From: Roseovarius halotolerans
GTDB lineage: Bacteria; Pseudomonadota; Alphaproteobacteria; Rhodobacterales; Rhodobacteraceae
Direction: 5' to 3'
Assembly: GCF_900172255.1 (NCBI RefSeq)
Contig: NZ_FWFU01000001.1
Coordinates: 434,001-498,000, forward strand
Length of the DNA stretch: 64,000 bases
Numbering within the stretch: position 1 is the first letter of the stretch; every line of letters begins with the position of its first letter. This document shows, one piece after another, positions 43,308 to 52,311 of this stretch. The notes under the pieces are model-generated. The model was not told the origin of the DNA, searched no databases, and was given only the letters and a program-made list of their open reading frames with translations. The position numbers were made by a program, and so were the translations under genes.

Positions 43308-44186
43308 TCAGAACCACTGCCCCGGTTCCATCAGCCCAAGGTCCAGCAACTGGCGCGAATGCCACTCGAAAGGGGTCGAGTTGTGCCACTTGAACGTGTC
43401 GATATCGAAGGTCGATCCGGGGTTTCGCTTCAGCGCCTTGGCGGTGCGGAACGACACGATCGCCGCCGTCAGGTTATGATGCCAGGGGCAGGCATAGGTA
43501 TTGTATTCCTCGTCGGAAAACGTGTGGTTCTCGCGCAGGGTCAGCCCGTCGCGCGCCCTAAACAGCGCGATCCGGTCGATCTTGCGGCGCGGCGCGGGGA
43601 TATGCTCCTCATAACGCCAGCGCAGCCCGCCATAGAAATCCAGCTGCCGTTCCTTGGGGTGGTTGTGATGGCCCGCGTCGTTGCGCGCCAGCGCGTAATA
43701 CCCCGACCTGTCCAGATGCGCATCTTCCAGCGAAACCGCGCCGGGATGGCGCCCGAGATCCCCGGCATAGAGATCGACCACATAGGTCAGCATCGCATCG
43801 CGCCGCTCCTCGGCGTGAAAGCTCAGCATCTCGCCCACCGTGCGCGTCTCGCAGAACGGATAGAACAGGTATTCCGCATTGTAGCAGTAATACATCCAGA
43901 TCCCCGGCGCCGCCGCGATCAGCCGGTTGATCGCCGCGATCCCGTCGCCCCGCAGGGTCACGTCATGGTCGATCCGCCGCAGCTTGGGCGCCACGTCCTC
44001 GGGCAGGGCAAAGGCCTCGGGCATGAGCACCAGCACCTCGCGGAACCCGCAATCCAGATGGTGGCGCATGGTCGATCCCAACTCGACCTCGTCCTCCACC
44101 AGCACCACGGCCACCGGCCCCTTGGCCAGCGCCTCGCCACCGTATTTCAGAAAATCGTCCAGGCTCGAATACCGCATCGCACTCAT
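43308..44186 (-). CDS. Glycosyltransferase family 2-like hypothetical protein
   Basis: About 292 residues if started at ATG 44186; ATG 44222 or 44177 are alternatives. It resembles a group of Rhodobacteraceae proteins often placed beside miaB and annotated as glycosyltransferases. Seen: [20 protein letters not shown] and [15 protein letters not shown]. The second contains a D-x-Y-x-x-D pattern that might bind a sugar nucleotide. No signal peptide or membrane span. The divergent neighbour is miaB. The enzymatic role is unproven. Confidence 0.65.
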   Translation of the reverse strand: MSAMRYSSLDDFLKYGGEALAKGPVAVVLVEDEVELGSTMRHHLDCGFREVLVLMPEAFALPEDVAPKLRRIDHDVTLRGDGIAAINRLIAAAPGIWMYYCYNAEYLFYPFCETRTVGEMLSFHAEERRDAMLTYVVDLYAGDLGRHPGAVSLEDAHLDRSGYYALARNDAGHHNHPKERQLDFYGGLRWRYEEHIPAPRRKIDRIALFRARDGLTLRENHTFSDEEYNTYACPWHHNLTAAIVSFRTAKALKRNPGSTFDIDTFKWHNSTPFEWHSRQLLDLGLMEPGQWF

Positions 44187-44283
44187 CCGTTTTGGCGCAG
44201 ACTCCGCCAATTCTTCACGCATTGCAAGACACCCCGGATTCGATGTAACCCAACCCCCTGACACAAACGCAGGAGCCGCCCTC

Positions 44284-45624
44284 ATGGCCGAGGCGAAGAA
44301 ACTCTACATCAAGACCTATGGCTGTCAGATGAATGTCTATGACAGCGAGCGCATGGCCGAGGCCATGGGCGGCGCCGGCTATGTCGAAACCGACAGCCCC
44401 GATGATGCAGACATGATCCTGCTCAACACCTGTCATATCCGCGAGAAGGCCGCCGAAAAGGTCTATTCCGAACTTGGCCGCCTGCGCAGCCTCAAGGATG
44501 GCAATCCCGACCTCAAGATCGGCGTCGCCGGCTGTGTCGCCCAGGCCGAGGGCGAGGAGATCATGCGCCGCCAGCCGCTGGTGGATCTCGTGGTCGGCCC
44601 GCAATCCTATCACCGCCTGCCCCAGATGGAGGCCCGCACCCGCAGCGGTGAAAAGGCGCTCGATACCGATTTCCCGCTCGACGACAAGTTCGAGTCCCTG
44701 AAATCCCGCGGCCCCAAGGCGCGCCGCGGCCCCACAGCCTTCCTGACCGTGCAGGAGGGCTGCGACAAGTTCTGCGCCTTCTGCGTCGTCCCCTATACCC
44801 GCGGCGCCGAGGCCAGCCGCCCTGCCGCCCGCATCCTCGACGAGGCGCGCGAACTGGTGGATCGCGGGGTGCGTGAAATCACCCTGCTGGGGCAGAACGT
44901 CAACGCCTATCACGGCACCGGGCCGGACGGTGCCGACTGGTCGCTGGCGCGGCTCATCCACGCGCTCGATGGCATCGACGGGCTCGCGCGCATCCGCTTC
45001 ACCACCTCGCATCCCAACGACATGAGCGACGACCTGATCGAGGCGCATGGCACCTGCGAGAAACTGATGCCCTACCTGCACCTGCCGGTGCAGTCGGGCT
45101 CCGACCGCATCCTCAAGCGGATGAACCGCAAGCACACCGCCGAAAGCTACCTGCGCCTGATCGAACGCATCCGCGCCGCGCGCCCCGACATCCTGATGTC
45201 GGGCGATTTCATCGTCGGCTTCCCCGAGGAAACCGAGGCCGATTTCCAGGCCACGCTCGACCTGATCGAAGAGGTGAAATACGGCTATGCCTTCTCGTTC
45301 AAGTATTCCACCCGCCCCGGCACCCCGGCGGCCGAGCGCGAACAGCTGGCCGAGGATGTGAAATCCGACCGTTTGCAGCGCCTGCAGGCGCGCATCACCC
45401 ACCACCAGCGCGCCGCGCAGGATTCGATGGTCGGGCGCCGTGTCGGCGTTCTGTTCGAGAAACCCGGCCGCTTCGACGGGCAGATGGTCGGCAAGTCGGA
45501 TTACCTCCACGCGGTCCATGTGGACGACTGCGCCCTTTCGCCCGGCGACCTCGCCGAGGTGGAGATCACCGCGAGCGGCCCCAATTCGCTGGCCGGGCGG
45601 CTGACCGGCACCGCCGCCCGCTGA
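44284..45624 (+). CDS. miaB: tRNA-2-methylthio-N6-dimethylallyladenosine synthase
   Basis: 446 residues from ATG 44284 (AGGAG upstream). The enzyme adds a methylthio group to i6A37 of tRNAs reading U-starting codons, including tRNA-Ser(UGA). Three N-terminal Cys ligate the auxiliary cluster ([21 protein letters not shown]). The radical-SAM CxxxCxxC is CDKFCAFC at about 157. A C-terminal TRAM domain starts at about 380 ([10 protein letters not shown]). The family length is normal. A GC hairpin follows the stop. Confidence 0.96.
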   Translation: MAEAKKLYIKTYGCQMNVYDSERMAEAMGGAGYVETDSPDDADMILLNTCHIREKAAEKVYSELGRLRSLKDGNPDLKIGVAGCVAQAEGEEIMRRQPLVDLVVGPQSYHRLPQMEARTRSGEKALDTDFPLDDKFESLKSRGPKARRGPTAFLTVQEGCDKFCAFCVVPYTRGAEASRPAARILDEARELVDRGVREITLLGQNVNAYHGTGPDGADWSLARLIHALDGIDGLARIRFTTSHPNDMSDDLIEAHGTCEKLMPYLHLPVQSGSDRILKRMNRKHTAESYLRLIERIRAARPDILMSGDFIVGFPEETEADFQATLDLIEEVKYGYAFSFKYSTRPGTPAAEREQLAEDVKSDRLQRLQARITHHQRAAQDSMVGRRVGVLFEKPGRFDGQMVGKSDYLHAVHVDDCALSPGDLAEVEITASGPNSLAGRLTGTAAR

Positions 45625-45640
45625 GAGGCGAGCGCCCTCC

Positions 45641-45662
45641 GGCGGCGGCTTTGGCTGCCGCC
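45641..45662 (+). terminator. Hairpin after miaB, weak terminator candidate
   Basis: GGCGGCGGC pairs with GCTGCCGCC (one G-U) around TTTG. No T run follows, so factor-independent termination is doubtful. Confidence 0.4.
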
Positions 45663-45833
45663 TGACCCCAATTGTGGCGTTTTCAGGGCATTGTTGTCAC
45701 AAGAGCAACAATAAGCCGATAAAATACCTTCACTTTACCGCCCCGGTTGGTAAAACTGGCAATAGCTGCCGCGGCGGGGCGAGTGTGGCCCTGATAACGC
45801 GCAGCGTCTGCACAAGTAGAAGGGGCACTTGCC

Positions 45834-46406
45834 GTGGCGAGACAGTATTACGAAAGCGTACGAGGTGTTCTGGGGGGCCTGGCCGCCATTGCCCTGGGAC
45901 TTGCGGTAACCGCCGATGCCGGGATCGCGCAGCAGCGCACCGTCAAGGGCGAGCAATATATCCCTACCATCTGGATCGATCCCGATGGCTGTGAACACTG
46001 GGTGATGGATGACGGCGCCGAAGGCTACATGTCGCCCCATGTGACCCGCGATGGCCGCCCGGTCTGCCACGAGGTCAATCTCTGCGGCACCATCGAAACC
46101 GATCAGTATTTCGCGACCGACAGCGCCCGCATCGGTGCCTCTGGCCGCGCCCATCTGCAACAGTTCTTCCGCAGCGCCAACGCGGTCTCCTACTCGATCG
46201 TCGGCCATACCGACAGCCGCGCCTCGGATGAATACAACATGCGCCTCTCGCAGCGCCGCGCCGACGCGGTCGCCAGCGTGGCCCGCTCGATGGGCGCCCG
46301 CATCACCTCGGTGCGGGGTTACGGTGAGCGGATGCCCAAGGCATCCAACAATACTGCCGAAGGCATGGCGCAGAACCGCCGTGTCGAAATCATGTGCTGG
46401 CGCTGA
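45834..46406 (+). CDS. OmpA-family outer-membrane/peptidoglycan-associated protein
   Basis: 190 residues from GTG 45834. A signal-like hydrophobic N-terminus ends near residue 33. A short module at about 45-80 (IDPDGCEHWVMDDGAEGY) comes next. An OmpA C-terminal domain (about 85-190) follows, with the peptidoglycan-binding NMRLSQRRADAVA and QNRRVEI motifs. It likely tethers the outer membrane to the wall. The short module also makes up most of the lipoprotein encoded 13 bases downstream, so the two probably evolved by duplication and act together. GGGG at 45822-45825 is the probable ribosome site. Confidence 0.9.
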   Translation: MARQYYESVRGVLGGLAAIALGLAVTADAGIAQQRTVKGEQYIPTIWIDPDGCEHWVMDDGAEGYMSPHVTRDGRPVCHEVNLCGTIETDQYFATDSARIGASGRAHLQQFFRSANAVSYSIVGHTDSRASDEYNMRLSQRRADAVASVARSMGARITSVRGYGERMPKASNNTAEGMAQNRRVEIMCWR

Positions 46407-46419
46407 AGGGGTTGTAACC

Positions 46420-46719
46420 ATGAGAAACTTTAAAATCGCATTGATCCTTCCCGCCATCGGCCTTCTGGCGGCCTGTTCCTCTGTCGGCCCCGACAAGACC
46501 CGCGACAGGGGGAACGATTCCAAGCATCTCAGCCAGCTCCAGGCCGGCATCTGGGTCGATCCCAACGGTTGCGACCACTGGATCATCGACGACGGCGTCG
46601 AGGGCTACCTCTCGGCCCGGACGGACCGCTATGGCAAGCCGGTCTGCTCGGGCGTCGCACCGCCCACCGTGGCCACCGGCGACTTCAAGCGTGGCGGCGG
46701 TCTCGCGGACCTTCTCTGA
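46420..46719 (+). CDS. Small lipoprotein sharing a module with the OmpA-family neighbour
   Basis: 99 residues. Signal peptide with lipobox LLAAC (Cys at about 19), so outer-membrane anchored. The mature part is essentially the module IWVDPNGCDHWIIDDGVEGY followed by GKPVC, which matches residues about 45-80 of the OmpA-family protein upstream. Two Cys in the module are conserved in both copies and could form a disulfide. It ends at a strong terminator, so the two genes form an operon. I know no function for this module. Confidence 0.85.
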   Translation: MRNFKIALILPAIGLLAACSSVGPDKTRDRGNDSKHLSQLQAGIWVDPNGCDHWIIDDGVEGYLSARTDRYGKPVCSGVAPPTVATGDFKRGGGLADLL

Positions 46720-46746
46720 CATCGCGCCGCTTGGGTGAAAAAAATG

Positions 46747-46774
46747 GCCGCAGGCACCCGCCTGCGGCTTTTTT
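46747..46774 (+). terminator. Intrinsic terminator after the OmpA/lipoprotein operon
   Basis: GCCGCAGGC pairs perfectly with GCCTGCGGC around ACCC, then TTTTTT. An A run precedes the stem, so it might work in both directions. Confidence 0.93.
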
Positions 46775-46867
46775 GTTTCGGAACGATGACATTTCCACCA
46801 ACACGCTTGCACCTTCTCGCGCCACTTGGCACCATCCTTTCCAGACACTCGTTCGCAGGAGATTTGC

Positions 46868-47881
46868 TTGGTCACGACCGAACTGCCATCGCCTCCCGGC
46901 CCCGAAACGCTTCACGAAGCGTTGGTAGAGTTCCCTGACAATCGGTTGCTGATCGACCTGTGCGGCGAATATGACCGTAACCTAGCGGAAATCGAACAGA
47001 ATCTCGGCGTCCAGATCCTGCGCCGCGGCAACCAGCTCGCCGTCGTCGGCGAGGAAAGCGTCGCGCGCGAGGCGATCGAGGTGCTCCAGGCGCTCTACCA
47101 GCGGCTCGAAACCGGCAAGAGCGTCGAATCGGGTGACGTGGACCGCGAATTGCGCATGGGCGCGGGCGCGGATCAGACCGGCACCCGCGACGGCGATCAG
47201 CTCGAAATGTTCCGCGGCGGCCGGGTCGAGATCAAGACCCGCAAGAAACTGGTCGAACCGCGCACCGACGCGCAGAAGGCCTATGTGAAGTCGCTCTTCG
47301 CCAGCGAACTCGGCTTCGGCATCGGCCCGGCGGGCACCGGCAAGACCTATCTCGCCGTGGCGGTGGGCGTGTCGATGTTCATCGAAGGCCATGTCGACCG
47401 CATCATCCTCAGCCGTCCCGCCGTCGAGGCGGGCGAGAAGCTCGGCTATCTGCCCGGCGACATGAAGGAAAAGGTCGATCCTTACATGCAGCCGCTTTAC
47501 GACGCGCTCAACGATTTCCTGCCCGGCAAGCAGCTCGCCAAGCTGATCGAGGAAAAGCGTATCGAGATCGCGCCGCTCGCCTTCATGCGCGGGCGCACGC
47601 TGGCCAATGCCTTCGTCGTCCTCGACGAGGCCCAGAACGCCACCTCCATGCAGATGAAGATGTTCCTCACCCGCCTCGGCGAAGGCTCGCGCATGGTCAT
47701 CACCGGGGACCGTTCCCAGATCGACCTGCCGCGCGGCGTCACCAGCGGGCTGCATGACGCCGAACGCCTGCTCGGCAACATTCCCGGCATCGCCTTCAAC
47801 TACTTCACCGCCCGTGACGTGGTGCGCCACCCGCTCGTCGCCGCCATCATCGAGGCCTATGAAGCCGATACCCCCTCTTGA
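46868..47881 (+). CDS. phoH: PhoH-like ATPase
   Basis: 337 residues from TTG 46868, chosen for AGGAG six bases upstream and the absence of any ATG nearby. A further in-frame TTG at 46826 is less likely. The N-terminal KH-like part runs to about 120. The ATPase domain has the P-loop GPAGTGKT and the Walker B LDEAQNA, with a SRPAVEAGEKLG segment typical of PhoH. It is the first gene of phoH-ybeY-corC-lnt, a conserved set linked to ribosomal RNA maturation and stress. Confidence 0.93.
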   Translation: MVTTELPSPPGPETLHEALVEFPDNRLLIDLCGEYDRNLAEIEQNLGVQILRRGNQLAVVGEESVAREAIEVLQALYQRLETGKSVESGDVDRELRMGAGADQTGTRDGDQLEMFRGGRVEIKTRKKLVEPRTDAQKAYVKSLFASELGFGIGPAGTGKTYLAVAVGVSMFIEGHVDRIILSRPAVEAGEKLGYLPGDMKEKVDPYMQPLYDALNDFLPGKQLAKLIEEKRIEIAPLAFMRGRTLANAFVVLDEAQNATSMQMKMFLTRLGEGSRMVITGDRSQIDLPRGVTSGLHDAERLLGNIPGIAFNYFTARDVVRHPLVAAIIEAYEADTPS

Positions 47882-47907
47882 CGCTCCCGCCCGCGCGGGC
47901 GATGGGT

Positions 47908-47957
47908 CTTCTTCTGTTCGCAAATATCCCGGGGGTCCGGGGGCAGCGCCCCCGGGG
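47908..47957 (+). repeat. GC-rich intergenic palindromic repeat (copy 4)
   Basis: CTTCTTCTGTTCGCAAATAT, then CCCGGGGG and a CCGGGGG/CCCCCGG hairpin (47937-47955). Nearly identical to 32517-32565. It sits in the 85-bp gap between phoH and ybeY, interrupting an otherwise tight operon. Confidence 0.72.
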
Positions 47958-47966
47958 ATCTGACTC

Positions 47967-48467
47967 ATGCTGACCGATACCATTCTCGAGGATGACCGCT
48001 GGCAGGCGGTGGATCTCGCCGCGCTCGCCGAGACCGCGTCGCGCGCGGCTCTTGCCCATCTCGGGCTCGACCCGGACGCCTGGGAAATCGCGCTGCTTGG
48101 CTGCGACGACGCCCGCATCGCCGCGCTCAACGCCGATTTCCGCGACCGCCCGACGCCCACCAATGTCCTCTCCTGGCCCGCCCTCGATTTCGCGCCCCCG
48201 GCCCCCGGCGCGCGCCCCGATCTTCCCGTGCCGGGCACCGGTCCGGATGCCGACAACGCCCTTGGCGACATCGCCATCGCCTTCGACACCTGCCAGCGCG
48301 AAGCCGCCGCCAGCGGCAAATCCCTGCCGGACCATGTGACGCATCTGGTCGTTCACGGGGTGCTGCATTTGCTGGGCTATGACCACATCCGTGACCCGGA
48401 TGCCACTTTGATGGAACGAACCGAAACCGCCATACTTGGCAAACTGGGGGTCGGTGACCCATATTGA
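47967..48467 (+). CDS. ybeY: Endoribonuclease/rRNA maturation factor
   Basis: 166 residues. YbeY takes part in 16S rRNA 3'-end maturation and ribosome quality control. The metal-binding His3 motif is [11 protein letters not shown] near residue 135. The N-terminal part has the [17 protein letters not shown] segment of the family. It lies between phoH and corC in the usual order, separated from phoH by a palindromic repeat. Confidence 0.94.
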   Translation: MLTDTILEDDRWQAVDLAALAETASRAALAHLGLDPDAWEIALLGCDDARIAALNADFRDRPTPTNVLSWPALDFAPPAPGARPDLPVPGTGPDADNALGDIAIAFDTCQREAAASGKSLPDHVTHLVVHGVLHLLGYDHIRDPDATLMERTETAILGKLGVGDPY

Positions 48468-48515
48468 ACCACGAGAAAGGGGCGCGCCGCGCCCCGCCAA
48501 CGGAAAAAAGAGACG

Positions 48516-49406
48516 ATGGGCGACAGTACAGACGACTCCTCTAACGCGGCGCAAAGCGCGCAGCCCGAAGGGCAGGACGGTAACGAGGACAATGGCGGTT
48601 TCTTCCGCCGCATCATCGGGGCGCTCAGCTCCGGCGACGACAGCGAGGCCGAAGAGGAATCCGGCGCCGGTGCGCCGCTCGGCGGCATGCCGGGTCTGCG
48701 CAACCTGCGCGACATGGCGGTCGAGGACGTGGCCATCCCCAAGGCCGAGATCGTCTCGGTCCCCGCCAGCATCACCCGCGACGAGCTGGTGGAGATGTTC
48801 CGCGACAGCGGCATGACCCGCCTGCCGGTCTATGATGGCACGCTCGACACCCCCATCGGCATGGTCCACCTCAAGGATTTCGCCCTGCGCCACGGCTTCA
48901 ACGGCAAGGGCGGGCGCTTCTCGCTCAAGCAGATGCTGCGCCCGCTTCTGTTCGTGCCCCCCTCGATGCCCATCGGCGTCCTCCTGCAGAAGATGCAGGC
49001 CGAACGCCGCCACATGGCGCTGGTGATCGATGAATACGGCGGGGTCGACGGGCTCGTGACAATCGAGGACCTGATCGAACAGGTCGTCGGCGAGATCGAG
49101 GACGAGCACGATATCGACGACGATCAGTATTTCACCCGCGAAAGTCCCGGCAGCTACCTCGCCGCGGCCAAGACCCCGCTTGAAGAGTTCGAATCCGAAA
49201 TCGGCCTCTCGCTGACTGAAACCGAAGAGGTCGACGAGGAAGAGATCGACACGCTCGGCGGCCTTGTCTTCATGCTGCTCGGGCGCGTGCCGGTGCGCGG
49301 CGAGGTGGTGGAACATCCCTCCGGCGTCTCGATCGAGGTGATCGACGCCGACCCGCGCCGCATCAAGCGCCTGCGCGTCCGCCTGCCCGATCATACGGAT
49401 GGCTGA
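48516..49406 (+). CDS. corC: CBS-domain protein of the CorC/TlyC family
   Basis: 296 residues. No membrane DUF21 part, so this is the short soluble form. A pair of CBS domains spans about 70-195 (SITRDELVEMFRDSG, LVIDEYGGVDGLVTIEDLIEQVVGEIEDEHD). The C-terminal CorC_HlyC transporter-associated domain follows at about 210-290. The N-terminal 60 residues are acidic and disordered. The family is linked to magnesium/cobalt efflux. Its end overlaps lnt by eight bases. Confidence 0.92.
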   Translation: MGDSTDDSSNAAQSAQPEGQDGNEDNGGFFRRIIGALSSGDDSEAEEESGAGAPLGGMPGLRNLRDMAVEDVAIPKAEIVSVPASITRDELVEMFRDSGMTRLPVYDGTLDTPIGMVHLKDFALRHGFNGKGGRFSLKQMLRPLLFVPPSMPIGVLLQKMQAERRHMALVIDEYGGVDGLVTIEDLIEQVVGEIEDEHDIDDDQYFTRESPGSYLAAAKTPLEEFESEIGLSLTETEEVDEEEIDTLGGLVFMLLGRVPVRGEVVEHPSGVSIEVIDADPRRIKRLRVRLPDHTDG

Positions 49407-50943
49407 CAGCAGGGCCAGCCGCATCGCCGCCTGGATCGCGGGGCTGCGTCCGCGCAACCGCCTGGTCCTCTCGGGGCTTCTCGGGGCGCTGGCGGCGCTC
49501 GGGCAGGCGCCCTGGGGCCTCTGGCCGCTGACCATCGCTGGCCTTGCGCTGCTCTATGCGGTGCTGCGCCTCGCCACGACTGCAACCGGCTGGAAAGGCG
49601 CGTTCTGGATCGGCCTCGCCGCCGGAAGCGGCTATTTCGCGCTCTCGCTCAACTGGATCGTCGAACCCTTCCTCGTCGATATCGCCCGCCATGGCTGGAT
49701 GGCGCCTTTCGCGCTGATAGGGCTTTCCGTCGGGCTCGCGCTCTTCTGGGGCGCCGCCTTCGCCCTGGTGCGGTGCGCGGGCGGGCGCGCCCCCGCCTTC
49801 GTCGCCGCCCTCGTGCTTGGCGAGGCCGCGCGCACCTATCTTCTGACCGGCTTTCCCTGGGCGCAGACCGGCCATGCCCTGATTGCGACGCCTTTCCTCC
49901 ATTGGGCCTCGTTCGGCGGTTCGCTGCTTCTGAGCGCGCTCGTCGCCTCGGCCGCCGTTGCGCTCTGGCACATCCTGACCGGCCCGCGCCTCGCCGCTGC
50001 CTTCACGCTGGCGGCATTCGCCGCCCTGCATGGCGCCGGCATGATGCTCACACCCGCGCCCGCCACCGATACCAGCGCGCCCACCCTGCGCATCATTCAG
50101 CCCAACGCCCCCCAGCACGAAAAATGGGACCCCGAAAAGATCCCGGTCTTCTTCGACCGTCAGATCCGCTTCACCGCCGCGCCTCCCGAAACAACCGGCG
50201 CGCCGCCCCCCTCGCTGATCATCTGGCCCGAAACGGCGGTGCCGGTGCTGCTCAACCGCGCCGGTCCCACGCTCGACGTCATTGCCGACGCCGCCGATGG
50301 CGTGCCGGTGGTGCTGGGGATGCAGCGCATCGACGGGCAGCGCTTCTTCAACTCCCTGGTGGTGCTCGATGAAACCGGGCAGGTCGGCGCGCTTTATGAC
50401 AAACACCACCTTGTCCCTTTCGGCGAGTACATCCCCTTTGGCGACACGCTCCAGCATTTCGGCATCTCGGCCTTCGCCGCCCAGGCGGGCAACGGCTATT
50501 CGCCGGGGCCGGGGGCGCGGCTGGTCGATCTTGGCGATCTGGGGCAGGCGCTGCCCCTGATCTGCTACGAAGGCGTCTTTCCCCAGGACGTGCGCGCAGC
50601 CCCCGCGCGCCCGGACATGCTTCTGCTCATCACCAATGATGCATGGTTCGGACAGGTGTCCGGGCCTTACCAGCACCTTGCACAGGCGCGCCTGCGCAGC
50701 GCCGAACAGGGGCTGCCGATGATCCGCGTCGCCAATACCGGCGTCTCGGCCCTGATCGACCCGGCGGGGCGCGTGGTGGACTCGATCCCGCTTGGGCAGG
50801 CGGGCTGGCGCGATGTCCGGTTGCCGCCACCGCTGGCGCCTACAATCTATGCGCGTATGGGCGATGCGCCCATTCTCGCATTGGCCGCTTTCGTTCTGGT
50901 GCTGTCTTTCCTGCAACACCGCCGCACCGCGCGACATAGATAG
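49399..50943 (+). CDS. lnt: Apolipoprotein N-acyltransferase
   Basis: 514 residues. Lnt adds the third acyl chain to lipoproteins at the periplasmic face of the inner membrane. An N-terminal membrane part of about six to seven helices runs to about 215. The nitrilase-like domain follows with the Glu-Lys-Cys triad in IWPETAVPV, DKHHLVPFGEYIP and LICYEGVFPQD. A final membrane helix ends at about 508. It closes the phoH-ybeY-corC-lnt operon. Confidence 0.95.
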   Translation: MADSRASRIAAWIAGLRPRNRLVLSGLLGALAALGQAPWGLWPLTIAGLALLYAVLRLATTATGWKGAFWIGLAAGSGYFALSLNWIVEPFLVDIARHGWMAPFALIGLSVGLALFWGAAFALVRCAGGRAPAFVAALVLGEAARTYLLTGFPWAQTGHALIATPFLHWASFGGSLLLSALVASAAVALWHILTGPRLAAAFTLAAFAALHGAGMMLTPAPATDTSAPTLRIIQPNAPQHEKWDPEKIPVFFDRQIRFTAAPPETTGAPPPSLIIWPETAVPVLLNRAGPTLDVIADAADGVPVVLGMQRIDGQRFFNSLVVLDETGQVGALYDKHHLVPFGEYIPFGDTLQHFGISAFAAQAGNGYSPGPGARLVDLGDLGQALPLICYEGVFPQDVRAAPARPDMLLLITNDAWFGQVSGPYQHLAQARLRSAEQGLPMIRVANTGVSALIDPAGRVVDSIPLGQAGWRDVRLPPPLAPTIYARMGDAPILALAAFVLVLSFLQHRRTARHR

Positions 50944-50985
50944 CGATTGACGCGCCCGCGGGCGGGGCGTAACCACGACATCAAT

Positions 50986-51030
50986 CCGTCACAACGGCTT
51001 CCTGGCGTGACGGCTAAACCCAATGGAGCA
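50986..51030 (+). promoter_or_regulatory. SAM/SAH riboswitch upstream of metK
   Basis: CCGTCA (50986-50991) pairs with TGACGG (51008-51013). The loop holds ACAACGGCTTCCTGGCG, the conserved core of the SAM/SAH class. After a short A-rich linker the TGGAGCA ribosome-binding site (51024-51030) can form a pseudoknot through GCTTC. Ligand binding would hide GGAG and stop translation of metK, which starts eight bases further on. The class is known from Rhodobacterales upstream of metK. Confidence 0.95.
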
Positions 51031-51038
51031 ACTCACAC

Positions 51039-52205
51039 ATGTCTCGCCAAAATTACATCTTCACCTCCGAATCCGTTTCGGAGGGCCACCCGGATAAGGT
51101 CTGCGACCGGATTTCGGACGCCATCCTCGACGCCTTCATCTCCGAGGAAGCCAACGCCCGCGTTGCCGCCGAAACCTTCGCCACCTCCGGCATGGTCGTG
51201 ATCGGCGGCGAGGTCGGCCTCTCGGATCAGGAAATGCTGCGCAACTACATGGGCCGCATTCAGCAGATCGCCCGCGACTGCATCCGCGACATCGGCTACG
51301 AGCAGGAACAGTTCCACTGGAACACCTGCCATGTCCTGAACTTCCTGCATGAACAATCCGCCCATATCGCCCAAGGGGTCGATCGTGACGGGGCAGGGGA
51401 CCAGGGCATCATGTTCGGCTACGCCACCAACGAAACCGACGCTCTCATGCCCGCCCCGATCCAGTTCAGCCACGCGATCCTGCGCCGTCTGGCCGAGGCC
51501 CGCAAATCCGGTGCCGAACCGACCCTGCGCCCGGATGCCAAGAGCCAGCTCTCGCTGCGCTACGAAGACGGCAAGCCGGTCGAGGTCATGCAGATCGTGC
51601 TCTCGACCCAGCACGAGCATGAGAGTCAGACCAGCGACGACATTCGCGCCATCGTCGAACCCTACATCCGCGAAGTCCTGCCCGCCGATTGGATCACCGA
51701 CAAGACCGAGTGGTGGGTCAACCCGACCGGCACATTCGTCATCGGCGGCCCCGATGGCGACGCGGGCCTGACCGGGCGCAAGATCATCGTCGATACCTAT
51801 GGCGGGTCCGCACCGCATGGCGGCGGGGCCTTCTCGGGCAAGGACCCGACCAAGGTCGACCGCTCGGCCGCCTATGCCGCGCGCTACCTCGCCAAGAACG
51901 TGGTCGCCGCCGGCATGGCCGAACGCTGCACCCTTCAGCTCAGCTATGCCATCGGCGTCGCCAAGCCGCTGTCGATCTATGTCGACACCCACGGCACCGG
52001 CGAAGTTCACGAGGAAGAGATCGAGAAGGCCATCCGCGCCTCGATGGACCTCACCCCGCGCGGCATCCGCGAGACGCTCGACCTCAACAAGCCGATCTAC
52101 CAGCGCACCGCGGCCTATGGCCATTTCGGGCGCGAGCCCGAGGCCGATGGCGGCTTCAGCTGGGAGAAAACCGACCTCGTCGAGACGCTGAAAAAATCCG
52201 TCTGA
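51039..52205 (+). CDS. metK: S-adenosylmethionine synthetase
   Basis: 388 residues. MetK makes SAM from methionine and ATP. ATP-binding motif [15 protein letters not shown], the phosphate loop [17 protein letters not shown] and the N-terminal [10 protein letters not shown] are all present. Cytoplasmic tetramer by family. Translation is controlled by the SAM/SAH riboswitch just before it. A structured leader and the SAM-using enzyme trmB follow. Confidence 0.97.
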   Translation: MSRQNYIFTSESVSEGHPDKVCDRISDAILDAFISEEANARVAAETFATSGMVVIGGEVGLSDQEMLRNYMGRIQQIARDCIRDIGYEQEQFHWNTCHVLNFLHEQSAHIAQGVDRDGAGDQGIMFGYATNETDALMPAPIQFSHAILRRLAEARKSGAEPTLRPDAKSQLSLRYEDGKPVEVMQIVLSTQHEHESQTSDDIRAIVEPYIREVLPADWITDKTEWWVNPTGTFVIGGPDGDAGLTGRKIIVDTYGGSAPHGGGAFSGKDPTKVDRSAAYAARYLAKNVVAAGMAERCTLQLSYAIGVAKPLSIYVDTHGTGEVHEEEIEKAIRASMDLTPRGIRETLDLNKPIYQRTAAYGHFGREPEADGGFSWEKTDLVETLKKSV

Positions 52206-52219
52206 CCTTGTGGCACTTG

Positions 52220-52306
52220 CGGAATTTCGTTCATCCTGTACGAAATTCCGCCCACACCCTTGGGTTTATGTACAGAACCCATGTACAAATCGGACGTTTC
52301 GTACAG
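52220..52306 (+). promoter_or_regulatory. Leader with mutually exclusive hairpins between metK and trmB
   Basis: Three inverted repeats overlap. CGGAATTTCGT (52220-52230) pairs perfectly with ACGAAATTCCG (52240-52250). TGGGTT (52261-52266) pairs with AACCCA (52276-52281). CTGTACGAAA (52236-52245) pairs perfectly with TTTCGTACAG (52297-52306), which would break the first hairpin and end six bases before the trmB ATG. The motif TGTAC recurs four times (once inverted). No Shine-Dalgarno is visible for trmB. This could be an RNA switch or a set of operator half-sites. Confidence 0.5.
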
Positions 52307-52311
52307 TTATC

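Noticed and set aside
45690..45712. ATTGTTG/CAACAAT inverted repeat upstream of the OmpA-family gene
   Set aside because: Only 7-bp arms with a 9-base spacer and no further support; could be chance or a minor operator.
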